64,000 bases of DNA from Sambucus nigra (taxonomy: Eukaryota; Streptophyta; Magnoliopsida; Dipsacales; Adoxaceae). Under the pieces are notes generated by a model that did no database searches, was not told the DNA's origin, and was given only the letters and a program-made list of their open reading frames with translations. Shown one piece after another: positions 11,938-25,475 of this stretch (position 1 is the stretch's first letter; every line of letters starts with the position of its first letter). The stretch covers positions 833,564,073-833,628,072 of the forward strand of contig OX422207.1 in the NCBI GenBank assembly GCA_949130495.1. Direction: 5' to 3'. Both the position numbers and the translations under genes were made by a program.

Positions 11938-11988
11938 TTGAACACGCTCTTTTCAAAAATCAATTTATTAAAAAAAATTCATATCTTT

Positions 11989-12005
11989 CACTACACCAAA
12001 AACAG
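11989..12005 (+). repeat. Left terminal inverted repeat of the CACTA element
   Basis: CACTACACCAAAAACAG, an exact reverse complement of 28004-28020. It is preceded by TTT. Confidence 0.95.
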
Positions 12006-12410
12006 GAATCTGGCACGGTTTAAAATTGTGCCAGATCAAATCTGGCACGGTTTGGAACTGTGCCAGAATCAGGTGTTCCAAAATGGCAATTTTTTTCTGG
12101 CACGGCTCAAAAGTGTGCCAGATTTGGTCAAACAGGAACACTTCTGGCACACTTTTAAACCGTGCCAGAATTTGATATTTCTGGCACACTTTTGGCACAG
12201 TTTTTAATTGTGCCAGATTTGGGCAAATAGGAACACTTCTGGCACAATTTTAAACCGTGCCTGAATTTGATATTTCTGGAACACTTTTGGCACAGTTTTT
12301 AACTGTGCCAGATTCAGAACAGTTAAAATTTTTTTGGCACAGTTCAAAATCGTGCCAAAATATGATACACTTTTGCCATGGTTTTGAACTGTGCCAAATT
12401 TTTTATAAAA
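12006..12410. repeat. Left subterminal region: TCTGGCAC / GTGCCAGA inverted motifs
   Basis: More than a dozen TGGCAC or GTGCCA motifs in both orientations, mostly paired as imperfect palindromes about 29 bases long (for example ATCTGGCAC...GTGCCAGAT at 12008-12036). These are the expected transposase-binding repeats of a CACTA element. Confidence 0.85.
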
Positions 12411-12885
12411 AAAAAATTATTTGAAAGCACAAAATTCACAAATTAATAATATTGCACGTTGTTAATAAATAAATGTACATACAAACTTCAAAATATTACA
12501 AGTCTTTATAGTTCACATGCCCAAAAAAAATTGGGCAGAGTTTCCTCTATTTTTTGGACATTCCAAAACCTGTTAATACAAAACCTGCCTAAAATAAAGC
12601 CCGCACGGCCACAAAATATAAAAATTAACTTACAAAAGCCTGCACGGCCATAAAACTCAACAATAAAACAACAAAAGACCGCACGGCCATGACACAAAAA
12701 AATGGAATCATGAATAAATCCCTTGTTGTAAACTATTGAGTTCTCTGTGTGTTCCACGTGAATAAATGCCAACGATAAACTGTTATCCTGCAAAAAAAAT
12801 AGGATACAAAAAAGATACGATATTAGTAACCCAATAATTTGCAAAAAAAAAATTTTTACTTAAACTATAAAATTACATATATGAG
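12411..12885. other. AT-rich spacer with three GCACGGCCA repeats
   Basis: No gene is evident. The motif GCACGGCCA recurs near 12602, 12643 and 12682, each preceded by a CC or CT pair and followed by an A-rich run, at about 40-bp spacing. The satellite array begins just after it. Confidence 0.5.
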
Positions 12886-15800
12886 TGGAAATTATCATCA
12901 TACTCTCAAACCGGGAGACCCGAGACTACGGGGTCAGTTCCTACAAGTTACATCGGTCCCGTGTGAGGTGTTCATGCCTCCTACGAGGTCGTTGGGGGGC
13001 TGGTTTGGGTTTTCACCCTTTAACGGCATGTTTTTAACTCTAAGTGTGATTTTTGCAAATTATCGTCACCCTCTCAAACCGGGAGACCCGGGACTACGCG
13101 GTCAGTTCCTACAAGTTACATTGGTCCCGTGCGAGGTGTTCGTGCCTCCTACGGGGTCGATGGGGGGCTGGTTTGGGTTTTCACACTTTAACGGCTTGTT
13201 TTTAAGTCTAATTATGATTTTTGTAAATTATCATCATTCTCTTAAACCGAGAGACCCGGAACTACGCGCCCAGTTTCTACAAGTTACATTGGTTCCGTGC
13301 GAGGTGTTCGTGCCTCCTACGGGATCGATGGGGGGTTGGTTTGGGTTTTCACCCTTTAACGGCTTGTTTTTAAGTCTAAGTGAGATTTTTGCAAATTATC
13401 GTCATACTATCAAACCAGGAGACCCGGGACTACGCGGTCAGTTCCTACAAGTTACATTGGTCCCGTGCGAGGTGTTCGTGCCTCCTACGGGGTCGATGGG
13501 GGGCTGGTTTGGGTTTTCACACTTTAACGGCTTGTTTTTAAGTCTAATTGTGATTTTTGCAAATTATCATCATTCTCTTAAATCGAGAGACCCGGGACTA
13601 CGCGCCCAGTTTCTACAAGTTACATTGGTTCCGTGCGAGGTGTTCGTGCCTCCTACGGGATCGATGGGGGGTTGGTTTGGGTTTTCACCCTTTAACGGCT
13701 TGTTTTTAAGTCTAAGTGTGATTTTTGCAAATTATCGTCATACTATCAAACCAGGAGACCCGGGACTACGCGGTCAGTTCCTACAAGTTGCATTGGTCCC
13801 GTACGTGGTGTTCGTGCCTCCTACGGGGTCGTTGGGGGGCTAGTTTGGGTTTTCACCCTTTAACGGCATGTTTTTAAATCTAAGTGTGATTTTTGCAGAT
13901 TATCGTCATACTCTCAAACCGAGCGACCCGGGACTACGCGGTCAGTTCCTACAAGTTACATTGGTCCCGTGCAAGGTGTTCGTGCCTCCTACGGGGTCGT
14001 TTGGGGGCTGGTTTGGGTTTCACCCTTTAACGGCATATTTTTAACTCTAAGTGTGATTTTTGCAGATTATCGTCATACTCTCAAACCGAGCGACCCGGGA
14101 CTACGCGATCAGTTTCTACAAGTTACATTGGTCCCGTGCGAGGTGTTCGTGTCTCCTACGGGGTCGTTTGGGGGTCGGTTAGGGTTTTCACTCTTTAACA
14201 ACATGTTTTTAAGTCTAAGTGTGATTTTTGCAAATTATCATCATACTCTCAAACCGGGATACCCGGAATTACGCGGTCAGATCCTACAAGTTACATTGGT
14301 CCCGTACGAGGTGTTCGTGCCTCCTACGGGGTCGTTTGGGAGCTGGTTTGGGTTTTCAGCCTTTAACGGCTTGTTTTTAAGTCTAAGTGTGATTTTTGCA
14401 AATTATCGTCATACTCTCAAACCGGGATACCCGAGATTACGCGGTCAGTTCCTACAAGTTACATTGGTCCCGTGCGAGGTGTTCGTGCCTCCTACGGGGT
14501 CGTTTGGGGGCTGGTTGGGGTTTTCACCCTTTAACGGCTTGTTTTTAAGTCTAAGTGTGATTTTTGCAAATTATCGTCATACTCTCAAACCGAGCGACCC
14601 GGGACCGTGAGACCCGGGACTACGCGGTCAGTTCCTACAAGTTACATTGGTCCCGTGCGAGGTTTTCGTGCCTCCTACGGGGTCGTTTGGGGGTTGGTTT
14701 GGGTTTTCACCCTTTAACGGCTTGTTTTTAAGTCTAAGTGTGATTTTTGCAAATTATCGTCATACTCTCAAACCGTGAGACCCGGGACTACGCGGTCAGT
14801 TCCTACAAGTTACATTGGTCCCGCGCGAGGTATATTTATGCCTCCTACACGGTCGATCGGGGGTTGGTTTGGTTTTCACCCTTTAACGGCTTATTTTTAA
14901 GTCTAAGTGTAATTTTTGCAAATTATCATAATACTATCAAACCAGGAGACCCGGGACTACGCGGTCAGTTCCTACAAGTTGCATGGGTCCCGTGCGAGGT
15001 GTTCGTGCCTCCTACGGGGTCGTTGGGGGGCTAGTTTGGGTTTTCACCCTTTAACGGCATGTTTTTAACTCTAAGTGTGATTTTTGCAGATTATCGTCAT
15101 ACTCTCAAACCGAGCGACCCGGGACTACGCGGTCAGTTCCTACAAGTTACATTGGTCCCGTGCAAGGTGTTCGTGCCTCCAACGGGGTCGTTTGGGGGTT
15201 GGTTTGGGTTTTCACCCTTTAACGGCATGTTTTTAACTCTAAGTGTAATTTTTGCAGATTATCGTCATACTCTCAAATCGAGCGATCCGGTACTATGCGG
15301 TCAGTTCCTACAAGTTACATTGGTCCCGTGCGAGGTGTTCGTGTCTCCTACGGGGTTGTTTGGGGCCCGGTTAGGGTTTTCACTCTTTAACAGCTTGTTT
15401 TTAAGTCTAAGTGTGATTTTTGCAAATTATCGTCATACTCTCAAACCGGGATACCCGGAATTACGCGGTCAGTTCCTAAAAGTTACATTGGTCCCGTACG
15501 AGGTGTTCGTGCCTCCTACGGGGTCGTTTGGGAGCTGGTTTGGGTTTTCACCCTTTAACGGCTTGTTTTTAAGTCTAAGTGTGATTTTTGCAAATTATCT
15601 TCATACTCTCAAACCGGGATACCCGGGATTACGCGGTCAGTTCCTACAAGTTACATTGGTCCCATGCGAGGTGTTCGTGCCTCCTACGGGGTCGTTTGGG
15701 GGCTGCTTGGAGTTTTCACCCTTTAATGGCTTGTTTTTAAGTCTAAGTGTGATTTTTGCAAATTATCGTCATACTCTCAAACCGTGAGACCCGGGACTAC

Positions 15801-18800
15801 GCGGTCAGTTCCTACAAGTTACATTGGTCCTGTGCGAGGTGTTCGTGCCTCCTACGGGGTCGTTTGGGGGTTGGATTGGGTTTTCACCCTTTAACGGCTT
15901 GTTTTTAAGTTTAAGTGTGATTTTTGCAAATTATCGTCATACTCTCAAACCGTGAGACCCGGGACTACGCAGTCAGTTCCTAAAGGTTACATTGGTCCCG
16001 TGCGAGGTATATTTGTGCCTCCTACAGGGTCGATCGGGGGTTGGTTTGGTTTTCACCCTTTAACGGCTTGTTTTTAAGTCTAAGTGTAATTTTTGCAAAT
16101 TATCATCATACTATCAAACCAGGAGACCCGAGACTACGCGGTCAGTTCCTACAAGTTGCATTGGTCCCGTACGAGGTGTTCGTGCCTCCTACGGGGTCGT
16201 TGGGGGGCTAGTTTGGGTTTTCACCCTTTAACGGCATGTTTTTAACTCTAAGTGTGATTTTTGCAGATTATCGTCATACTCTCAATCCGAGCGACCCGGG
16301 ACTACGCGGTTAGTTCCTACAAGTTACATTGGTCCCGTGCACGGTGTTCGTGCCTCCTACGGGGTCGTTTGGGGGCTGGTTTGGGTTTTCACCCTTTAAC
16401 GGCATGTTTTTAACTCTAAGTGTGCTTTTTGCAAATTATCGTCATACTCTCAAACCGAGCGACCCGGGACTACGCGGTCAGTTCCTACAAGTTAAATTGA
16501 TCCCGTACGAGGTGTTCGTGCCTCCTACGGGGTCGTTTGGGGGCCGGTTAGGGTTTTCACTCTTTAATAGCATGTTTTTAAGTCTAAGTGTGATTTTTGC
16601 AAATTATCTTCATACTCTCAAACCGGGATACCCGGAATTACGCGGTCAGTTCCTACAAGTTACATTGGTCCCGTATGAGGTGTCTGTGCCTCCTACGGGG
16701 TCGTTTGGGAGCTGGTTTGGGTTTTCACCCTTTAATGGCTTGTTTTTAAGTCTAAGTGTGATTTTTGCAAATTATCGTCATACTCTCAAACCGTGAGACC
16801 CGGGACTACGCGGTCAGTTCCTACAAGTTACATTGGTCCCGTGCGAGGTATATTTGTGCCTCCTACAGGGTCGATCGGGGGTTGGTTTGGTTTTCACCCT
16901 TTAACGGCTTGTTTTTAAGTCTAAGTGTAATTTTTGCAAATTATCGTCATACTATCAAACCAGGAGACCCGGGACTACGCGATCAGTTCCTACAAGTTGC
17001 ATTGGTCCCGTACGAGGTGTTCGTGCCTCCTACGGGGTCGTTGGGGGGCTAGTTTGGGTTTTCACCCTTTAACGGCATGTTTTTAACTTTAAGTGTGATT
17101 TGTGCAGATTATCGTCATACGCTCAAACTGAGCGACCCGGGACTACGCGGTGAGTTCCTACAAGTTACATTGATCCCGTGCAAGGTGTTCGTGCCTCCTA
17201 CGGGGTCGTTTGGGGGCTGGTTTGGGTTTTCACCCTTTAACGGCATGTTTTTAACTCTAAGTGTGATTTTTGCAGATTATCGCCATACTCTCAAACCGAG
17301 CTACCCGGGACTACGCGGTCAGTTCCTACAAGTTACATTGGTCCCCATCGAGGTGTTCGTGCCTCCTACGAGGTCGTTTGGGGGCCGGTTAGGGTTTTCA
17401 CTCTTTAACAGCATGTTTTTAAGTCTAAGTGTGATTTTTGCAAATTATCGTCATACTCTCAAACCGGGATACCCGGAATTACGCGGTCAGTTCCTACAAG
17501 TTACATTGGTCCCGTACGAGGTGTTCGTGCCTCCTACGGGGTCGTTTGGGAGCTGGTTTGGGTTTTCACCCTTTAATGACTTGTTTTTATGTCTAAGTGT
17601 GATTTTTGTAAATTATCGTCATACTCTCAAACCGTGAGACCCGGTACTACGCGGTCAGTTCCTACAAGTTACATTGGTCCCGTGCGAGGTGTTCGTGCCT
17701 CCTACGGGGTCGTTAGGGGGTTGGTTTGGGTTTTCACCCTTTAACGGCTTGTTTTTAAGTCTAAGTGTGATTTTTGCAAATTATCGTCATACTCTCAAAC
17801 CGTGAGACCCGGGACTACGCGGTCAGTTCCTACAAGTTACATTGGTCCCGTGGGAGGTATATTTGTGCCTCCTATAGGGTCGATCGGGGGTTGGTTTGGT
17901 TTTCACCCTTTAACGGCTTATTTTTAAGTCTAAGTTTAATTATTGCAAATTATCGTCATACTATCAAACCAGGAGACCCGGGACTACGCGGTCAGTTCCT
18001 ACAAGTCGCATTGGTCCCGTATGAGGTGTTCGTGCCTCCTACGGGGTCGTTGGGGGGCTAGTTTGGGTTTTCACCCTTTAACGGCATGTTTTTAACTCTA
18101 AGTGTGATTTTTGCAGATTATCGTCATACTCTCAAACCGAGCGACCCGGGACTACGCGGTCAGTTCCTACAAGTTACATTGGTCCCGTGCAAGGTGTTCG
18201 TGCCTCCTACGGGGTCGTTTGGGGGCTGGTTTGGGTTTTCACCCTTTAACGGCATGTTTTTAACTCTAAGTGTGATTTTTGCAGATTATCGTCATACGCT
18301 CAAACCGAGCGACCCGGGACTACGCGGTCAGTTCCTACAAGTTACATTGGTCCCGTGCGAGTTGTTCGTGCCTCCTACGGGGTCGTTTGGGGGCCGGTTA
18401 GGGTTTTCACTCTTTAACAACATGTTTTTAAGTCTAAGTGTGATTTTTTCAAATTATCGTCATACTCTCAAACCGGGATACCCGGAATTACGCGGTCAGT
18501 TCCTTCAAGTTACATTGGTCCTGTACGAGGTGTTCGTGCCTCCTACGGGGTCGTTTGGGAACTGGTTTGGGTTTTCACCCTTTAATGGCATGTTTTTAAG
18601 TCTAAGTGTGATTTTTGTAAATTATCGTCATACTCTCAAACCGTGAGACCCGGGACTACGCGGTCAGTTCCTACAAGTTACATTGGTCCCGTGCGAGGTG
18701 TTCGTGCCTCCTACGGGGTCGTTTGGGGGTTGGTTTGGGTTTTCACCCTTTAACGACTTGTTTTTAAGTCTAAGTGTGATTTTTGCAAATTATCGTCATA

Positions 18801-21800
18801 CTCTCAAACCGTGAGACCCGGGACTACGCGGTCAGTTCCTACAAGTTACATTGGTCCCGTGCGAGGTATATTTGTGCCTCCTACAGGGTCGATAGGGGGT
18901 TGGTTTGGTTTTCACCCTTTAACGGCTTGTTTTTAAGTCTAAGTGTAATTTTTGCAAACTATCGTCATACTATCAAACCAGGATACCCGGGACTACGCGG
19001 TCAGTTCCTACAAGTTGCATTGGTCCCGTACGAGATGTTCGTGCCTCCTACGGGGTCGTTGGGGGGCTAGTTTGGGTTTTCACCCTTTAACGGCATGTTT
19101 TTAACTCTAAGTGTGATTTTTGCAAATTATCGTCATACTCTCAAACCGTGAGACCCGGGACTACGCGGTCAGTTCCTATAAGTTACATTGGTCCCGTGCG
19201 AGGTATATTTGTGCCTCCTACAGGGTCGATCGGGGGTTGGTTTGGTTTTCACCCTTTAACGGCTTGTTTTTAAGTCTAAGTGTAATTTTTGCAAATTATC
19301 GTCATACTATCAAACCAGGAGACCCGGGACTACGCGGTCAGTTCCTACAAGTTGCATTGGTCCCGTACGAGGTGTTCGTGCCTCCTACGGGGTCGTTGGG
19401 GGGCTAGTTTGGGTTTTCACCCTTTAACGGCATGTTTTTAACTTTAAGTGTGATTTGTGCAGATTATCGTCATACGCTCAAACCGAGCGACCCGGGACTA
19501 CGCGGTGAGTTCCTACAAGTTACATTCGTCCCGTGCAAGGTGTTCGTGCCTCCTACGGGGTCGTTTGGGGGCTGGTTTGGGTTTTCACCCTTTAACGGCA
19601 TGTTTTTAACTCTAAGTGTGATTTTTGCAGATTATCGCCATACTCTCAAACCGAGCGACCCGGGACTACGCGGTCAGTTCCTACAAGTTACATTGGTCCC
19701 GTTCGAGGTGTTCGTGCCTCCTACGAGGTCGTTTGGGGGCCGGTTAGGGTTTTCACTCTTTAACAGCATGTTTTTAAGTCTAAGTGTGATTTTTGCAAAT
19801 TATCGTCATACTCTCAAACCGGGATACCCGGAATTACGCGGTCAGTTCCTACAAGTTACATTGGTCCCGTACGAGGTGTTCGTGCCTCCTACGGGGTCGT
19901 TTGGGAGCTGGTTTGGGTTTTCACCCTTTAATGGCTTGTTTTTATGTCTAAGTGTGATTTTTGTAAATTAACGTCATACTCTCAAACCGTGAGACCCGGG
20001 ACTACGCGGTCAGTTCCTACAAGTTACATTGGTCCCGTGCGAGGTGTTCGTGCCTCCTACGGGGTCGTTAGGGGGTTGGTTTGGGTTTTCACCCTTTAAC
20101 GGCTTGTTTTTAAGTCTAAGTGTGATTTTTGCAAATTATCGTCATACTCTCAAACCGTGAGACCCGGGACTACGCGGTCAGTTCCTACAAGTTACATTGG
20201 TCCCGTGGGAGGTATATTTGTGCCTCCTATAGGGTCGATCGGGGGTTGGTTTGGTTTTCACCCTTTAACGGCTTGTTTTTAAGTCTAAGTTTAATTTTTG
20301 CAAATTATCGTCATACTATCAAACCAGGAGACCCGGGACTACGCGGTCAGTTCCTACAAGTTTCATTGGTCCCGTACGAGGTGTTCGTGCCTCCTACGGG
20401 GTCGTTGGGGGGCTAGTTTGGGTTTTCACCCTTTAACGGCATGTTTTTAACTCTAAGTGTGATTTTTGCACATTATCGTCATACTCTCAAACCGAGCGAC
20501 CCGGGACTACGCGGTCAGTTCCTACAAGTTACATTGGTCCCGTGCAAGGTGTTCGTGCCTCCTACGGGGTCGTTTGGGGGCTGGTTTGGGTTTTCACCCT
20601 TTAACGGCATGTTTTTAACTCTAAGTGTGATTTTTGCAGATTATCGTCATACTCTCAAACCGAGAGACCCGGGACTACGCGGTCAGTTCCTACAAGTTAC
20701 ATTGGTCCCGTGCGAGATGTTCGTGCCTCCTACGGGGTCGTTTGGGGGCCGGTTAGGGTTTTCACTCTTTAACAACATGTTTTTAAGTCTAAGTGTGATT
20801 TTTGCAAATTATCGTCATACTCTCAAACCGGGATACCCGGAATTACGCGGTCAGTTCCTTCAAGTTACATTGGTCCTGTACGAGGTGTTCGTGCCTCCTA
20901 CGGGGTCGTTTGGGAACTGGTTTGGGTTTTCACCCTTTAATGGCATGTTTTTAAGTCTAAGTGTGATTTTTGTAAATTATCGTCATACTCTCAAACCGTG
21001 AGACCCGGGACTACGCGGTCAGTTCCTACAAGTTACATTGGTCCCGTGCGAGGTGTTCGTGCCTCCTACGGGGTCGTTTGGGGGTTGGTTTGGGTTTTCA
21101 CCCTTTAACGACTTGTTTTTAAGTCTAAGTGTGATTTTTGCAAATTATCGTCATACTCTCAAACCGTGAGACCCGGGACTACGCGGTCAGTTCCTACAAG
21201 TTACATTGGTCCCGTGCGAGGTATATTTGTGCCTCCTACAGGGTCGATAGGGGGTTGGTTTGGTTTTCACCCTTTAACGGCTTGTTTTTAAGTCTAAGTG
21301 TAATTTTTGCAAACTATCGTCATACTATCAAACCAGGATACCCGGGACTACGCGGTCAGTTCCTACAAGTTGCATTGGTCCCGTACGAGGTGTTCGTGCC
21401 TCCTACGGGGTCGTTGGGGGGCTAGTTTGGGTTTTCACCCTTTAACGGCATGTTTTTAACTCTAAGTGTGATTTTTGCAGATTATCATCATACTCTCAAA
21501 CCGAGCGACCCGGGACTACGCGGTCAGTTCCTACAAGTTACATTGGTCCCGTGCAAGGTGTTCGTGCCTCCTACGGGGTCGTTTGGGGGCTGGTTTGGGT
21601 TTTCACCCTTTAATGGCTTGTTTTTAAGTCTAAGTGTGATTTTTGCAAATTATCGTCATACTCTCAAACCGTCAGACCCGGGACTACGCGGTAAGTTCCT
21701 ACAAGTTACATTGGTCCCATGCGAGGTATATTTGCGCCTCCTACAGGGTCGATCGGGGGTTGGTTTGGTTTTCACCCTTTAACGGCTTGTTTTTAAGTCT

Positions 21801-24800
21801 AAGTGTAATTTTTGCAAATTATCGTCATACTATCAAACCAGGAGACCCGGGACTACGCGGTCAATTCCTACAAGTTGCATTGGTCTCGTACGAGGTGTTC
21901 GTGCCTCCTACGGGGTCGTTGGGGGGCTAGTTTGGGTTTTCACCCTTTAACGGCATGTTTTTAACTCTAAGTGTGATTTTTGCAGATTATCGTCATACTC
22001 TCAAACCGAGCGACCCGGGACTACGCGGTCAGTTCCTACAAGTTACATTGGTCCCGTGCAAGGTGTTCGTGCCTCCTACGGGGTCGTTTGGGGGCTGGTT
22101 TGGGTTTTCACCCTTTAACGGTATGTTTTTAACTCTAAGTGTGATTTTTGCAGATTATCGTCATACTCTCAAATCGAGCGCCCAGGGACTACGCGGTCAG
22201 TTCCTACAATTACATTGGTCCCGTGTGAGGTGTTCGTGCCTCCTACGGGGTCGTTTGGGGGCCGGTTAGGGTTTTCACTCTTTAACAGCATGTTTTTAAG
22301 TGTAAGTGTGATTTTTGCAAATTATCGTCATACTCTCAAACCGGGATACCCGGAATTACGCGGTCAGTTCCTACAAGTTACATTGGTCCCGTACGAGGTG
22401 TTCGTGCCTCCTACGGGGTCGTTTGGGAGCTGGTTTGGGTTTTCACCCTTTAATGGCTTGTTTTTAAGTCTAAGTGTGATTTTTGTAAATTATCATCATA
22501 CTCTCAAACCGTGAGACCCGGGACTACGCGGTCAGTTCCTACAAGTTACATTGGTCCCGTGCGAGGTGTTCGTGCCTCCTACGGGGTCGTTTGGGGGTTG
22601 GTTTGGGTTTTCACCCTTTAACGGCTTGTTTTTAAGTCTAAGTGTGATTTTTGCAAATTATCATCATACTCTCAAACCGTGAGACCCGGGACTACGCGGT
22701 CAGTTCCTACAAGTTACATTGGTCCCGTGCGAGGTATATTTCTGCCTCCTACAGGGTCGATAGGGGGTTGGTTTGGTTTTCACCCTTTAACGGCTTGTTT
22801 TTAAGTCTAAGTGTAATTTTTGCAAATTATCGTCATACTATCAAACCAGGAGACCCGGGACTACGCGGTCAGTTCCTACAAGTTGCATTGGTCCCGTACG
22901 AGGTGTTCGTGCCTCCTACGGGGTCGTTGGGGGGCTAGTTTGGGTTTTCACCCTTTAACGGCATGTTTTTAACTCTAAGTGTGATTTTTGCAGATTATCG
23001 TCATACTCTCAAACCGAGCGACCCGGGACTACGCGGTCAGTTCCTACAAGTTACATTGGTCCCGTGCGAGGTGTTCGTGCCTCCTACGGGGTCGTTTGGG
23101 GGCCGGTTAGGGTTTTCACTCTTTAACAGCATGTTTTTAAGTCTAAGTGTGATTTTTGTAAATTATCGTCATACTCTCAAACCAGGATACCCGAAATTAC
23201 GCGGTCAGTTCCTACAAGTTACACTGGTCCCGTACGAGGTGTTCGTGCCTCCTACAGGGTCGTTTGGGAGCTGGTTTGGGTTTTCACCCTTTAACGGCTT
23301 GTTTTTAAGTCTAAGTGTGATTTTTGCAAATTATCGTCATACTCTCAAACCGAGATACCCGGGATTACGCAGTCAGTTCCTACAAGTTACATTGGTCCCG
23401 TGCGAGGTGTTCGTGCCTCCTACGGGGTCGTTTGGGGGCTGGTTGGGGTTTTCACCCTTTAACGGCTTGTTTTTAAGTCTAAGTGTGATTTTTGCAAATT
23501 ATCGTCATACTCTCAAACCGAGCGACCCGGGACTACGCGGTCAGTTCCTACAAGTTACATTGGTCCCGTGCGAGATGTTCGTGCCTCCTACGGGGTCGTT
23601 TGGGGGTTGGTTTGGGTTTTTACCCTTTAACGGCTTGTATTTAAGTCTTAGTGTGATTTTTGCAAATTATCGTCATACTCTCAAACCGTGAGACCCGGGA
23701 CTACGCGGTCAGTTCCTACAAGTTACATTGGTCCCGTGTGAGGTATATTTGTGCCTCCTACGGGGTTGTTTGGGGGGCTGGTTTGGGCTTTCACCCTTTA
23801 ACAGCTTGCTTTTAAGTCTTAAGTGTGATTTTTGCAAATCATCGTCATACTCTCAAACCGGGAGACCCGGGACTACGCGGTCAGTTCCTACAAGTTGCAT
23901 TGGTCCCGTACGAGGTGTTCGTGCCTCCTACGGGGTCGTTGGGGGGCTAGTTTGGGTTTTCACCCTTTAACGGCATGTTTTTAACTCTAAGTGTGATTTT
24001 TGCAGATTATCGTCATACTCTCAAACCGAGCGACCCGGGACTACGCGGTCAGTTCCTACAAGTTACATTGGTCCCGTGCGAGGTGTTCGTGCATCCTACG
24101 GGGTCGTTTGGGGGCCGGTTAGGGTTTTCACTCTTTAACAGCATGTTTTTAAGTCTAAGTGTGATTTTTGCAAATTATCGTCATACTCTCAAACCGGGAT
24201 ACCCGGAATTACGCGGTCAGTTCCTACAAGTTACATTGGTCCCGTACGAGGTGTTCGTGCCTCCTACGGGGTCGTTTGGGAGCTGGTTTGGGTTTTCACC
24301 CTTTAACGGCTTGCTTTTAAGTCTAAGTGTGATTTTTGCAAATTATCGTCATACTCTCAAACCGAGATACCCGGGATTACGCAGTTAGTTCCTACAAGTT
24401 ACATTGGTCCCATGCGAGGTGTTCGTGCCTCCTACGGGGTCGTTTGGGGGCTGGTTGGGGTTTTCACCCTTTAACGGCTTGTTTTTAAGTCTAAGTGTGA
24501 TTTTTGCAAATTATCGTCATACTCTCAAACCGAGCGACCCGGGACTACGCGGTCAGTTCCTACAAGTTACATTGGTCCCGTGCGAGGTGTTTGTGCCTCC
24601 TACGGGGTCGTTTGGGGGCTGGTTAGGGTTGTCACTCTTTAACAGCATGTTTTTAAGTCTAAGTGTGATTTTTGCAAATTATCGTCATACTCTCAAACCG
24701 GGATACCCGAGATTACGCGGTCAGTTCCTACAAGTTACATTGGTCCCGTGCGAGGTGTTCGTGCCTCCTACGGGGTCGTTTGGGGGCTGATTTGGGTTTT

Positions 24801-25475
24801 CACCCTTTAATGGCATGTTTTTAACTCTAAGTGTGATTTTTCCAGATTATCGCCATACTCTCAAACCGGGAGACCCGGGGCTACGCGGTCAGTTCCTACA
24901 AGTTACATTGGTCTCATGCGATGTGTTCGTGCCTCCTACGGGGTCGCTGGGGGGCTGGTTTGGGTTTCCACCCTTTTACGGCATGTTTTTAACTCAAATG
25001 GGATTTTTGTAGATTATCATCATACTCTCAAACCGAGCGACCTGGGACTACACGGTCAGTTCCTACAAGTTACATTGGTCCCGTGCGAGGTGTTCGTGCC
25101 TCCTACGGGGTTGTTTGGGGGGCTGGTTTGGGTTTTCACCCTTTAACAGCTTGCTTTTAAGTCTTAAGTGTGATTTTTGCAAATCATCGTCATACTCTCA
25201 AACCGGGAGACCCGGGACTATGCGATCAGTTCCTACAGGTTACATTGGTCCCGTACGAGGTGTTTGTGCCTCCTACGGGATCGTTTGGGGGTTTGTTTGG
25301 GTTTTCACCCTTTAATGGCATGTTTTTAACTCTAAGTGTGATTTTTCCCGATTATCGTCATACTCTCAAACCGGGAGACCCGGGGCTACGCGGTCAGTTC
25401 CTACAAGTTACATTGGTCCCGTGCGAGGTGTCCGTGCCTCCTATATCGTCATATTCTCTAACGGTATGTTTTTAA
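12886..25475. repeat. 168-bp satellite array, about 75 monomers (~12.6 kb)
   Basis: The block CTCAAACCGGGAGACCCGGG, GTCAGTTCCTACAAGTTACA, TTCGTGCCTCCTACGGGGTC, CACCCTTTAACGGC recurs in one orientation across the whole span. Exact spacing is 168 in the first units (anchors at 12911, 13079, 13247, 13415), with some 167- or 169-base variants elsewhere. Monomers fall into recurrent types, such as those with GAGGTATATTTGTGCC or GGGATACCCGGAATTACG. The array ends in a truncated monomer near 25440-25475. Because 168 is 56 codons, many monomers are open in one plus-strand frame, but stops and frame changes recur in each higher-order unit. Satellite DNA, not a gene, is the simplest reading. Confidence 0.95.
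14747..22938. repeat. 1,009-bp higher-order repeat within the satellite
   Basis: A marker junction (CTCAAACCGTGAGACCCGGG leading into the GAGGTATATTTGTGCC monomer) begins at 14747, 16765, 17774, 18783, 19120, 20129, 21138, 21643 and 22651. The intervals are 2018, 1009, 1009, 337, 1009, 1009, 505 and 1008. The base unit is six monomers (6 x 168 + 1), with 2- and 3-monomer deletion variants at 337 and 505. A further duplication of 2,355 bases links 16765-19120 to 19120-21475. Confidence 0.9.

Noticed and set aside
12839..25475. Dozens of plus-strand open frames encoding a repetitive protein
   Set aside because: They are the 168-bp satellite read in one frame; stops and frame changes recur in every higher-order unit and no start, splice or domain evidence exists.
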